Origin: Acidovorax sp. 107
Lineage (GTDB): Bacteria; Pseudomonadota; Gammaproteobacteria; Burkholderiales; Burkholderiaceae_C
Assembly: GCF_003058055.1 (NCBI RefSeq)
Contig: NZ_QBTZ01000001.1
Coordinates: 1,738,501 to 1,802,500, forward strand
Reading direction: 5' to 3'
Length of the DNA: 64,000 nt
Below are positions 37,583-45,456 of the stretch, in pieces (position 1 is the first letter of the stretch; each line of letters opens with the position of its first letter). The translations under genes and the position numbers were made by a program. Below the pieces are notes generated by a model. The model did no database searches. It saw nothing but the letters and a program-made list of their open reading frames with translations, and was not told the origin of the DNA.

Positions 37583-38068
37583 ATGGAGCCCATGACCGAA
37601 CCCGTGCCCTTTGTGGAACCCCGTTTGCGATTTTTTGCCGACCTGCGTGTGGAGGTGGGCGCGCCCCAGGAGGTAGGCCGCACCGTGCACGGCCTGCGCC
37701 GGCTCATCCCCATCCTGGGTGGGAAGGCCCTGGGCGACGGCTGGCAGGCCAGGGTGATGCCTGGCGGGGCGGATTTTCAGCTCATCGTGAGCGACACCCT
37801 GGCCGAGCTGGACGCGCGCTACACGCTGGAGGCCGACGGCGGGGACCTGATCTATGTGCAAAACCGCGCCGTGCGGTCTGGCCCGCCCGAGTTGATGGCC
37901 CGCTTGGTGCGTGGCGAGGTGGTGGACCCCGCGCAGATCTACTTTCGCTGCAGCCCCCAGTTCGAGACAGCGTCTCCCGCGCTGCGCTGGATCGGGGAGC
38001 GTATGTTCACCGGCACGGGCGCGCGGTTTCCCGATGCCGTGGCCATGCGGTTCTGGGAGCTGATGTAG
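37583..38068 (+). CDS. DUF3237 family protein
   Basis: The 161-residue protein matches the DUF3237/UPF0311 family: RFFADLRVEVGAPQEVG, GGKALGDGWQARVMPGGADF, and SDTLAELDARYTLEADGGDL are its typical strands, followed by YVQNRAVRSGPPELM. The fold is a beta-barrel; function is unknown. The start is ambiguous: ATG 37583 was used, with ATG 37592 behind a GGAG also possible. It lies 70 bp before the Bug-type binding protein on the same strand and is often seen near aromatic-acid transport genes, which is inference here. Confidence 0.82.
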   Translation: MEPMTEPVPFVEPRLRFFADLRVEVGAPQEVGRTVHGLRRLIPILGGKALGDGWQARVMPGGADFQLIVSDTLAELDARYTLEADGGDLIYVQNRAVRSGPPELMARLVRGEVVDPAQIYFRCSPQFETASPALRWIGERMFTGTGARFPDAVAMRFWELM

Positions 38069-38137
38069 CCGCACCGCAGTCCCGTATTTCTTTTTTTGAT
38101 GACCGACAGCACACAACAACACCCTGGAGACCTTGTC

Positions 38138-39175
38138 ATGACCTCTTTTTCCACGTTCACCCGCACCTTGTCCTGTGGACTCTCCCGTCGCCACGCCTTG
38201 CGCAGTGTCTGCCTGGCAGCCACGGTGGTGGCGGGCCTGGCCCCTGCCACCGGCGCCCTGGCGCAGACGGCGGGCTACCCCAATAAGCCGGTGCGCATCA
38301 TCGTGGGCTTTCCAGCAGGCACGGGGCCGGACATCGTCGCGCGGCTGCTGGCGCAGAAGCTGTCTGAAGGCTGGGGCAACCTGGGCGTGATCGTGGACAA
38401 CAAGCCCGGCGCCGGTGGCCTGATCGCTGCGACCGAGGCCGCACGTGCCACGCCCGATGGCTACACGCTGATGCTGGGCGAAACCGGCCAGCTCAGCATT
38501 GCGCCCAGCAGCTACAACAAGCTGCCGTACGACCCGCAAAAGGACTTTGCGCCTGTGAGCCAGGTGGTCACCGCCGACTTTGCGTTGCTGGTCAACCCGC
38601 AAAAGGTGCCCTCGCGCAATGTGAAGGACTTTGTGACCTGGACCCAGCAGCAAAAGGGCCTGTTCCTGGCCACCTTTGGCGCGGGTACACCCGGTCACTT
38701 CGGTGCCTTCATGTTTGGCGAGGCCGTGAAGCTCAAGCCCGAACCGGTGCATTACAAGAACACCACCGATGCACTGGGCGGCCTGTTCAGCGGTGACGTG
38801 CAGGGCGTGTTTGCCAGCGTGGGCCTGGCCGCGCCCAACGTGAAGGCCGGCAAGCTGGTGGCGCTGGGCACCACAGGCGGTACCCGGTCCAACGCACTGC
38901 CCGATGTGCCCACCATCAAGGAGCAGGGCTACCCCAGCCTGGAGTTCAACTCCTGGTTTGGCATCGTGGCCCCGGCCAAGACGCCCCCCGAGATCGTCGC
39001 CAAGCTGAGCGCCGACATCATCAAGGCCGTGCAGTCGCCCGAGGGCAAGGCCAAGATGGAAGAGGCCGGCTTCCGCGTGACGGGCACCAACCGCGAAGAG
39101 TTCGCCCGCATCATCGCGGCCGACACGGTGACCTGGGGCAAGGCCGTGGCCGCCACGGGCTTCAAGGCCGACTGA
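38138..39175 (+). CDS. tripartite tricarboxylate transporter (Bug-family) periplasmic binding protein
   Basis: This 345-residue protein belongs to the Bug/TctC family of solute-binding proteins that are very abundant in Comamonadaceae and Bordetella. The signal peptide contains a twin-arginine-like SRRHALR followed by a hydrophobic segment and cleavage at GALAQ. Family motifs: YPNKPVRIIVGFPAGTGPDI, VDNKPGAGGLIAATEAARA, PDGYTLMLGE, LPYDPQKDFAPVS, and TRSNALPDVPTIKEQGY. GGAGA lies just before the ATG at 38138. No TctA/TctB membrane genes are in the window, as is common for orphan Bug proteins. It precedes the tannase gene by 189 bp. Confidence 0.93.
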   Translation: MTSFSTFTRTLSCGLSRRHALRSVCLAATVVAGLAPATGALAQTAGYPNKPVRIIVGFPAGTGPDIVARLLAQKLSEGWGNLGVIVDNKPGAGGLIAATEAARATPDGYTLMLGETGQLSIAPSSYNKLPYDPQKDFAPVSQVVTADFALLVNPQKVPSRNVKDFVTWTQQQKGLFLATFGAGTPGHFGAFMFGEAVKLKPEPVHYKNTTDALGGLFSGDVQGVFASVGLAAPNVKAGKLVALGTTGGTRSNALPDVPTIKEQGYPSLEFNSWFGIVAPAKTPPEIVAKLSADIIKAVQSPEGKAKMEEAGFRVTGTNREEFARIIAADTVTWGKAVAATGFKAD

Positions 39176-39364
39176 GTCGGCACTGCCTCGTTATTGCCGG
39201 GCGCTACGCATTCCGCTCGCAGGGCGGCGCCAGGCGATAGGGGCAACGCCCTTCAATTTCCAAAAAATCCGCGCACCTCTCTCAGCGACGCCCTGACGGC
39301 CGTCGCCGGGCGATCCTGCGCCAATGGTTCACCCCCACAAGACCGATTCACCGAGGAGACCACC

Positions 39365-41044
39365 ATGCCATCCCTGTCATTGGACACCCCCATCGCGCAA
39401 CGCGTTGCGCTGCCCGCCGCCGTTCTGCTGCCCCTGTTGCTCAGTGCCTGCGGCGGCGGCAACGCCGTGCTGGTGACCGAAAGCGCCAACCCGGCCGCCG
39501 CTTGCGCCGCGTTGAGCACCAACGCGCAGCTCAGCAACACCAACTTGTCCACCAGCTATGTGCCACCCGGCACGCGCCGCCCCGGTGGTGCTGCCACGGG
39601 CGACTTTTTGCCCGGGCACTGCGTGGTCACGGGCGCCATCAACCCGCGTGTGGGTGTGGATGGCAAGAACTATGCGATCGGTTTTCAGTTGAGCCTGCCC
39701 GACCGGTGGAACGGGCGCTTTCTGTTCATCGGCGGGGGCGGCAACGACGGCATCCTGCGCGACACCTCGCTCAGCTCCAGCATCTCGGGAGGCACGCCGT
39801 CGCCGCTGGGGCAGGGCTTTGCGGTGGTGTCCACCGATGCGGGCCATACCGGCACCAGCGCCAGCTTTGGCGCTGACCCGCAGGCGCGCATCGACCATGC
39901 CTACAACTCCTACGACAAGACGGCCGTGGCCTCCAAGTCGCTCATCAGCACGCGCTACGGCCGCAAGCCGGACTACTCCTACTTCTCGGGCTGCTCAGGC
40001 GGTGGGCGCCAGGGCATGATGTTCTCGCAGCGGTTCCCGGACTACTTTGACGGCATCACCGCCGGGGCGCCCGCCATGCGCGTGTCCAGCGGCGCCACCG
40101 TGGCCGCCATGTGGAACACCATCCAGTTCAACGCCATTGCGCCGCAGGATGCCAGTGGCAACCGCATTCTCTCCAAGGCCTTCAGCAACAGCGACCTCAA
40201 ACTGGTGGCCACTGCCGTCAATGCCACCTGCGACGCCGCCGACGGCGTGGTGGACGGCTTGGCCCAGAACGTCAATGCCTGCAAGGCGTTTGACCCCGCT
40301 GTGCTGCAATGCACGGGCAGCAAGACCGACAGCTGCCTGTCGTCCGCCCAGGTGGGTGCGCTCAAGAGCGTGTTTGCCGGGCCCCGCAACTCCGCCGGCA
40401 AGGCGCTGTACACCGGCCAGCCTTGGGACGCCGGCCTGGCGGCACCGGGCTGGCGGTCGTGGACGCTGGGCAACTCGACCACGGCCACGCCCGATGCGCG
40501 CTACATCACGCTGATGGTGGATGCACTGGTCAACGAGTTCTTCACGCCGCCCGATCTCTCGTTCAACCCGCTGGCCTTCAACTTCGACACCGACCCCGCA
40601 CGCATGGCGGCGTATTCGGCCATCTACGACACCTATGCCGATGACAAACTGGCGGCCTACAAGCAGCGCGGCGGCAAGCTGCTGTTCATCCACGGCATGT
40701 CCGACCCGATCTTCTCGGCGTTTGACACAGTGGACTACTACGAACGCCTGGCGGCCAACAACGGCGGCGTGGCGGCAACGCAGAACTTTGCGCGGACCTT
40801 CCTGGTGCCGGGCATGAACCACTGCTCGGGCGGCCCGGCCACCGACAACTTCGACTCGGTCCAGACCATGGTGGACTGGGTGGAGAAGGGCATTGCTCCG
40901 CAAAGCATTGCGGCGAAGGCACTGCCTGCAAACACCGACTTCCCCAACCGCACGCGGCCGCTCTGCCCATACCCGCAGTTTGCCAAGTACAAGGGCTCGG
41001 GCAGTGTGGAAGATGCCAGCAGCTTTGTCTGCTCGGCGAGTTGA
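39365..41044 (+). CDS. tannase/feruloyl esterase family secreted protein
   Basis: The 559-residue protein has a secretion signal ending in a lipobox-like LLSACGGG (Cys about 29) and the tannase/feruloyl-esterase fold. The nucleophile motif is GCSGGGRQGMMFSQRFP (Ser about 215), with the catalytic His in MNHCSGGPATDNFDSV; the paired cysteines of GCSGG and HCSGG form the CS-D-HC disulfide of this family. IAAGAPA-like ITAGAPAMRV follows. It probably hydrolyses an aromatic ester such as a gallate, ferulate or terephthalate-type ester outside the cytoplasm. GAGGAG precedes the start at 39365. Together with the Bug protein it may feed an aromatic acid into the cell. Confidence 0.9.
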   Translation: MPSLSLDTPIAQRVALPAAVLLPLLLSACGGGNAVLVTESANPAAACAALSTNAQLSNTNLSTSYVPPGTRRPGGAATGDFLPGHCVVTGAINPRVGVDGKNYAIGFQLSLPDRWNGRFLFIGGGGNDGILRDTSLSSSISGGTPSPLGQGFAVVSTDAGHTGTSASFGADPQARIDHAYNSYDKTAVASKSLISTRYGRKPDYSYFSGCSGGGRQGMMFSQRFPDYFDGITAGAPAMRVSSGATVAAMWNTIQFNAIAPQDASGNRILSKAFSNSDLKLVATAVNATCDAADGVVDGLAQNVNACKAFDPAVLQCTGSKTDSCLSSAQVGALKSVFAGPRNSAGKALYTGQPWDAGLAAPGWRSWTLGNSTTATPDARYITLMVDALVNEFFTPPDLSFNPLAFNFDTDPARMAAYSAIYDTYADDKLAAYKQRGGKLLFIHGMSDPIFSAFDTVDYYERLAANNGGVAATQNFARTFLVPGMNHCSGGPATDNFDSVQTMVDWVEKGIAPQSIAAKALPANTDFPNRTRPLCPYPQFAKYKGSGSVEDASSFVCSAS

Positions 41045-41072
41045 TGCGCAGCCGGTACGACGTCGCTACGAA

Positions 41073-41100
41073 GAAAAAAGGGCCCTCGGGCCCTTTTTTC
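41073..41100. terminator. bidirectional rho-independent terminator
   Basis: GAAAAAAGGGCCC and GGGCCCTTTTTTC form a 13-bp perfect stem with A- and T-runs at its ends, so it can terminate the tannase gene from one side and the convergent membrane-protein gene from the other. Confidence 0.88.
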
Positions 41101-41123
41101 TTGTTGCCATCTGGCTCAGGGAG

Positions 41124-41639
41124 TCAGCGTTTCACTGCAGAGGTTGACGCCGGTGGCGGCAAGCGCAATTGGGCCTGCTGCACCACACGGATGCAGTCAC
41201 GCAAATGCTGCTCCCCCAGGTAGCGCAGCGTGGCGTAGCCGATGGTGGCCGCAATGGCCTGGCCGGCCAGGGGCACATACTTGGCCACCTGCTTCGTGCT
41301 CAGCCGCAGCCCCACGGTCTGGGTTGCGCGGAGGACCAGTTCGCGGGTGATCAGCTTGCCAATGAGCACAGACCCCACCAAGCCCACCGCCTTTTGCACC
41401 TGCTCCCGCTTTTTGGGGTCCAGCTGGTCGATCTGCTCGGCCGACAGGCCGAACTCGGCGTTGATCTGCGGGATCAGGCGCGAGAGCAGGGCGGCGTCCA
41501 CTGCCCAGTCGAGCCCTGGCACCGGCACCACGCTGGCGGCTGCCGCCACGACGGCGCGGCGGTGCAGCAGCTTGCGCGCACGGCGCACCGTTGCGGCCAG
41601 TTCAGGGTCTCCAGCGGCCATCTGTAGCGAAGTGGGCAT
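41124..41639 (-). CDS. conserved hypothetical protein, EcsC/DUF697-like
   Basis: The 171-residue protein has an amphipathic N-terminal region then hydrophobic stretches around 30-50 (VVAAAASVVPVPGLDWAVDA), 90-110 and 125-145 (VPLAGQAIAATIGYATLRYL). The VPVPGLD and 'LIPQINAEFGLSAEQI' pattern is reminiscent of EcsC/DUF697 proteins, but I am not certain. Probably membrane-associated. A TTG three codons upstream of the chosen ATG is possible. It is convergent with the tannase gene across the terminator. Confidence 0.6.
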   Translation of the reverse strand: MPTSLQMAAGDPELAATVRRARKLLHRRAVVAAAASVVPVPGLDWAVDAALLSRLIPQINAEFGLSAEQIDQLDPKKREQVQKAVGLVGSVLIGKLITRELVLRATQTVGLRLSTKQVAKYVPLAGQAIAATIGYATLRYLGEQHLRDCIRVVQQAQLRLPPPASTSAVKR

Positions 41640-41698
41640 GGTTGGCAAAGTGTGGGTGACAGCAGTGGAGTGTGATCAGCAAATGATGCACACGCCGT

Positions 41699-41950
41699 TC
41701 AGGATTTGCCCTTGACCAGGCCATACACCACCAGCAAGGCGACGGCCCCGAGCACCGAGGCGATCCAGCCAGCGCTGTCACCCTGGGCGTACCAGCCCAT
41801 CGCCATGCCCACATAGCTGGCCAGAAACGAACCCGCCACCCCCAGCAGCGCGGTCATGATCCAGCCCAATTTGTCGTCCCCTGGCTTGATGGCGCGGGCG
41901 ATAAAACCCACCACCAAACCAATCAGCAGCATCCCCAGCAGTGACAGCAC
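41699..41950 (-). CDS. GlsB/YeaQ/YmgE-family stress-response membrane protein
   Basis: This 83-residue protein has three hydrophobic segments (LLGMLLIGLVVGFIARAIKP; MTALLGVAGSFLASYVGMAM; WIASVLGAVALLVVYGLV) with a conserved glycine pattern of the transglycosylase-associated GlsB/YeaQ family. Function is poorly known; stress induction is reported for relatives. The start is GTG at 41950, fixed by AAGGGGAA ten bases upstream; the longer frame lacks a site and similarity. Confidence 0.85.
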   Translation of the reverse strand: MLSLLGMLLIGLVVGFIARAIKPGDDKLGWIMTALLGVAGSFLASYVGMAMGWYAQGDSAGWIASVLGAVALLVVYGLVKGKS

Positions 41951-42033
41951 GTTGTTCCCCTTAATAGTTGGTCCAGACGATGGAGTCACTTTACAGATAA
42001 GGCAGTCAAACCGCTGTCGGACAATGCCCCCTG

Positions 42034-42741
42034 TCAACGTCCCGCAGGCAGGGACGTGCTGGGAGATTGGAGTGCCAGGGGTCGCAACGGGCGTTCGAAA
42101 AGGCAGCGCTCAAACCGGTGCGCCTGCAGATCCATGCCCGAGATCTGGTGCTCGGTGCGGGCACAGACATAACGACCGGCAGGCAGGCTGGCCCAGGCCG
42201 CCTGCGTGAGCAGAATTTCGTTGGCCATGGCGATGTCTTCGCCCAGCTTGCAGGCGCAGTTCATCTCCGGGCCAAACAGGTCTTCACGCGCAATCACCAG
42301 GGTTGGGCCAAAGCCGATGCCTGCGCTCACGTTCAGCGTGCGCTCCGGGGGCAACACGGTGTTCATGGCGCCCAAGGCGCGCAGGGTGTCCAGCGCGGCC
42401 TCCAGGGCTTGTTCGGGGGTGGCGAACACGGCAAACAGGTTGTCCGCCTCCTGCTTGATGACCTCACCGCCATTGCCCTCGATAGCAGGGCGGGCGGCCT
42501 GCTCCATCTGGTGGATCATGGCCAGAAAATGAATGATGCCGTGGCTCTGGGTGATCCGGGAAAAGCCGCACATGTCGAGCACCAGGATCGCGACATTGCG
42601 GACAAAGGCTTCCTCGATGGCCGCGTCAATCGCCCCGGCGTCGTGGGTGGGGGTCTGGTTGCGTTCTGACAGCAGGCGCCTCAGATAACCTTTGTCGTGC
42701 GCTGTGGCGGCATCTGGAGGCTGTGCGGGGGTGTGGTGCAT
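42034..42741 (-). CDS. class III nucleotide-cyclase-homology protein
   Basis: The 235-residue protein contains a class III adenylate/guanylate cyclase homology domain: AILVLDMCGFSRITQSHG with the metal-binding Asp56, GGEVIKQEADNLFAVFA with Asp100, and SAGIGFGPTLVIAREDLFGP with LGEDIA. There is no membrane or sensor domain beyond the N-terminal ~45 residues. In many proteobacteria similar short proteins lack part of the catalytic set, so activity is uncertain. It could make cAMP/cGMP or act as a nucleotide sensor. The upstream hypothetical gene is divergent with about 170 bp between. Confidence 0.82.
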   Translation of the reverse strand: MHHTPAQPPDAATAHDKGYLRRLLSERNQTPTHDAGAIDAAIEEAFVRNVAILVLDMCGFSRITQSHGIIHFLAMIHQMEQAARPAIEGNGGEVIKQEADNLFAVFATPEQALEAALDTLRALGAMNTVLPPERTLNVSAGIGFGPTLVIAREDLFGPEMNCACKLGEDIAMANEILLTQAAWASLPAGRYVCARTEHQISGMDLQAHRFERCLFERPLRPLALQSPSTSLPAGR

Positions 42742-42914
42742 GGCAACGCCCTGTGGGTGGTGTCCGACATGGTAGCGCGGCCGGTGCTGGCGCTGTGGGG
42801 TGGGGCGCGGGGCTACAGTGGGGCATCCGGCGGCGTGGCCCGATGCCCTCCTTGGCCTCCCAAATCGCCGCAGCCACCCATGCCATCCCTGATCGACAGA
42901 AAGGTGTAACCCCT

Positions 42915-43367
42915 ATGTTCACAGCTTCAACCGTTCCTTCGTTGCCTCTTACTGCACAAGCAGCGCGCCGCCCGTATCCGCACGGGTTGCTCCGGCTGTG
43001 GAAACGGCCAGCCGCCTTGCTGGTCGTTGCATGCAGTCTGGGTGGCGCTCTGGCGCTGCCCACCGTCGCACAGGCGCAGGGCGACGAGGCATCGCTGTCC
43101 CGTGGTGCGGTGCCAGACGCCACGCCGCAGCAACGTTACCAGTCGGCCATCCGGGAGGCGGGGGGCGGGCTGAAGGTGAGTCTGGAAGAGTGCCGGGCCA
43201 TGCCGGTGGCGGAGCGCAAGGGTTGCGAGTCCGAGGCCCGGGCACGTTATCAAGCCGACATGGCGGCCGCCAAGGCGTTGTTGCGGGGTGATCCGTCCGC
43301 AGGCCCGGTCAACATCACCGGCGGCCCGATCCGCAGCACCGAGACGGTCTACGTAGTCAAGCCATGA
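42915..43367 (+). CDS. putative secreted protein of unknown function
   Basis: The 150-residue product has an N-terminal signal-like segment (RPAALLVVACSLGGALALPT, cleavage near the following VAQAQ) and no domain I recognise. The mature part has SLEECRAMPVAERKGCESEA with two cysteines, and a basic-acidic mix suggesting a small periplasmic protein. GAAAGG lies 11 bases before the ATG at 42915. It is adjacent to the NlpC/P60 gene, which runs towards it. Confidence 0.65.
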   Translation: MFTASTVPSLPLTAQAARRPYPHGLLRLWKRPAALLVVACSLGGALALPTVAQAQGDEASLSRGAVPDATPQQRYQSAIREAGGGLKVSLEECRAMPVAERKGCESEARARYQADMAAAKALLRGDPSAGPVNITGGPIRSTETVYVVKP

Positions 43368-43398
43368 CGCTCCACGGCGCCTAAACCCGCAGGCCTGC

Positions 43399-43986
43399 TT
43401 ATCGCTGTGTCTGCGGGGCTTGGGCGCTTTCCACGCCTTCAGCCGGTGTCACGCGGCGTGCGCCATTGAAGCGGCGGGCCCAATAGGCGATGCCCATGTC
43501 TTCGACCCGAATTTCGGAACCGCTGCGGGGCGAGTGGATGAACTTGCCGTCGCCCACATAAATGCCCACATGGCTGAAATTGCGGCGCATGGTGTTGAAG
43601 AACACCAGGTCGCCGGGTTGAAGTTCTTTCTTGTCGATGACCTGGGTAGCGGCTGCCTGCTGGTCTGCACGGCGAGGCAGCATCAGGCCCACCGTCTGTT
43701 CATAGATGGCGCGCACGAAGCCGCTGCAGTCAAACCCGGTTTCGGCACTGTTGCCGCCGCGCTTGTAGGGCACCCCCAAAAAACCCATGGCGTTGACTAC
43801 CAGGTCGCCCGCGCGGCCTGCCACGTTCTGGGCCTTGTCGGCCACCTTGTGGCTCACGTCTTCAAGTCGGGTGAACAGCCCTTTGTCCGCGAGCAAGCGG
43901 TCCATATCGTCAGAATTGGTGCCCTGGGGCGCGGCGTGCGCAGCGGTGGCGCAGGCGAGGATGAGGATGCAAAACCATCTGGACAT
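43399..43986 (-). CDS. NlpC/P60-family cell-wall peptidase
   Basis: This 195-residue protein has a signal peptide (WFCILILACATAAHA) and an NlpC/P60 domain: catalytic Cys87 in GFDCSGF, His139 in FSHVGIYVGDG and a supporting His151 in KFIHSPRSG. Such enzymes hydrolyse peptide bonds in peptidoglycan. LGVPYKRGG and QPGDLVFFN are typical. The frame extends far upstream in shadow sequence; the ATG at 43986 opens into the signal peptide and gives the family length. Confidence 0.92.
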   Translation of the reverse strand: MSRWFCILILACATAAHAAPQGTNSDDMDRLLADKGLFTRLEDVSHKVADKAQNVAGRAGDLVVNAMGFLGVPYKRGGNSAETGFDCSGFVRAIYEQTVGLMLPRRADQQAAATQVIDKKELQPGDLVFFNTMRRNFSHVGIYVGDGKFIHSPRSGSEIRVEDMGIAYWARRFNGARRVTPAEGVESAQAPQTQR

Positions 43987-44181
43987 GGGGGCGAAGGGTA
44001 ACACGGTATGGTTATTTATCAAAAATAAGCGTTTTCGCAAGCTGTTGATTTGATTCAGATAAATGGAGTTGCCCTGCGTTTTCACTGATGGAGGCAGCCT
44101 GCAGGATGCGCGCCAGTCAGGCTTTGCACTGCCGCAGGCACCATGGGAGGCGAGGTCACGCACCAAGAGGAGCTTGATAGC

Positions 44182-45348
44182 ATGGGTTGGACACCAAATT
44201 GGCGCAAGGTGCAAGTGCACAAAGCGCGAGCAGCTATGTTTTTGATAGTGGCAGGCGTACACATGGGCGCTGAGGCCCAAACTGCGCCAACGCCCGCCGT
44301 ATCGCTGGTACCCATAGCCACTGGCCTGGCCCATCCGTGGGCCGTGGCCTTTTTGCCCGGCGGGCAGTTTTTGGTAACCGAGCGGCCCGGGCGCCTGCGC
44401 GTGGTCAGCGCGGCCGGGCAGGTGGGCCCTGCGCTGGCGGGGGTGCCGCCGGTGGCAGCGGGTGGGCAGGGCGGCCTGCTGGACGTGGTGACGGACAGCG
44501 ACTTTGCCCGCAACCGCCGCATCTACTTTTGCTTTGCAGAGCCCGCAGCGGGTGGCGCGGCAGGCAACAGCACGGCGGTGGCGCGCGCCACCCTGTCGCC
44601 AGATGCCGGCAGCCTGCAGGACGTGCGCGTCATCTTCAGCCAGCGGCCCAAGGTAGAGAGCGCGCTGCACTTCGGCTGCCGCATTGCCCAGGCCGGTGAC
44701 GGCAACCTGTTTGTGGCGCTGGGCGAGCGCTACCACCGCAAGGACGACGCCCAAAAGCTCGACAACCACCATGGCAAGATCATCCGCATCACGCCCGACG
44801 GAGCAGCGCCGCCCGACAACCCTTATGTGAGGCAGCCCGGCGCCTTGCCCGAGATCTGGAGCTACGGCCACCGCAACCCCCAGGGCGCCACCATGGGCCC
44901 CGACGGCAAGCTGTGGATGCACGAACATGGCCCACAGGGCGGTGACGAGATCAATCTGCCCCAGCCCGGACGCAATTACGGCTGGCCTGTGATCACCTAT
45001 GGCGAGAACTATGGCGGCGGCAAGATCGGCGAGGGCACGGTCAAGGCGGGGATGGAGCAGCCGCTGCATTACTGGGTGCCTTCCATTGCACCGTCGGGCA
45101 TGGCGTTTATGACCAGTACGCGCTACGGCGCGGCGTGGCAAGGCAGCCTGTTTGTCGGGTCGCTCAAGTTTGGCACCCTGCACCGGCTGGAGGTGGCGGG
45201 TGGCAAGGTGCAGAAGGAAGAACGGCTGCTGCAAGGCAACGGTGAGCGCATTCGCGACGTGCGCCAGGGGCCAGACGGCCTGCTGTACCTGCTGACCGAC
45301 AGCCCGCAGGGGCGATTGTTGAGGCTGCAGCCCGCCGCGGCCCCATGA
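44182..45348 (+). CDS. PQQ-dependent sugar dehydrogenase (YliI/Asd type)
   Basis: The 388-residue periplasmic protein is a beta-propeller dehydrogenase. Family motifs: GLAHPWAVAFLPGGQFLVTE, RPGRLRVV, LGERYHRKDDAQKL, NHHGKIIRI, WSYGHRNPQGATMGP, MHEHGPQGGDEIN, PGRNYGWPVITYG. It oxidises aldose-type sugars with PQQ. AGAGGAG nine bases before ATG 44182 chooses this start; a start 13 codons upstream has none. Residues about 4-23, including the basic region and half of the hydrophobic core of the signal peptide, are encoded by repeat copy H. The cleavage site GAEAQ follows. No PQQ-synthesis genes are in the window. Confidence 0.9.
   Translation: MGWTPNWRKVQVHKARAAMFLIVAGVHMGAEAQTAPTPAVSLVPIATGLAHPWAVAFLPGGQFLVTERPGRLRVVSAAGQVGPALAGVPPVAAGGQGGLLDVVTDSDFARNRRIYFCFAEPAAGGAAGNSTAVARATLSPDAGSLQDVRVIFSQRPKVESALHFGCRIAQAGDGNLFVALGERYHRKDDAQKLDNHHGKIIRITPDGAAPPDNPYVRQPGALPEIWSYGHRNPQGATMGPDGKLWMHEHGPQGGDEINLPQPGRNYGWPVITYGENYGGGKIGEGTVKAGMEQPLHYWVPSIAPSGMAFMTSTRYGAAWQGSLFVGSLKFGTLHRLEVAGGKVQKEERLLQGNGERIRDVRQGPDGLLYLLTDSPQGRLLRLQPAAAP
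44192..44248 (-). repeat. interspersed palindromic repeat, copy H, encoding a signal peptide
   Basis: On the minus strand the copy reads CTATCAAAAACATAGCTGCT, then CGCGCTTTGTGCACTTGCAC, and ends CGCCAATTTGG. It aligns with copy A through TAGCTGCT-GCG and ATTTGG. It is read in frame as the N-terminus of the sugar dehydrogenase. Confidence 0.65.
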
Positions 45349-45456
45349 CCGGTGTTGCTTGATGCAGGTCAAGCAGGCCCGGAGATGGGGGCCCGAACCC
45401 GCTGACCCGGGGTGATCCCGCAGCCGGGGCGGGCATTTTCGGTATAGGCTGGTGCG

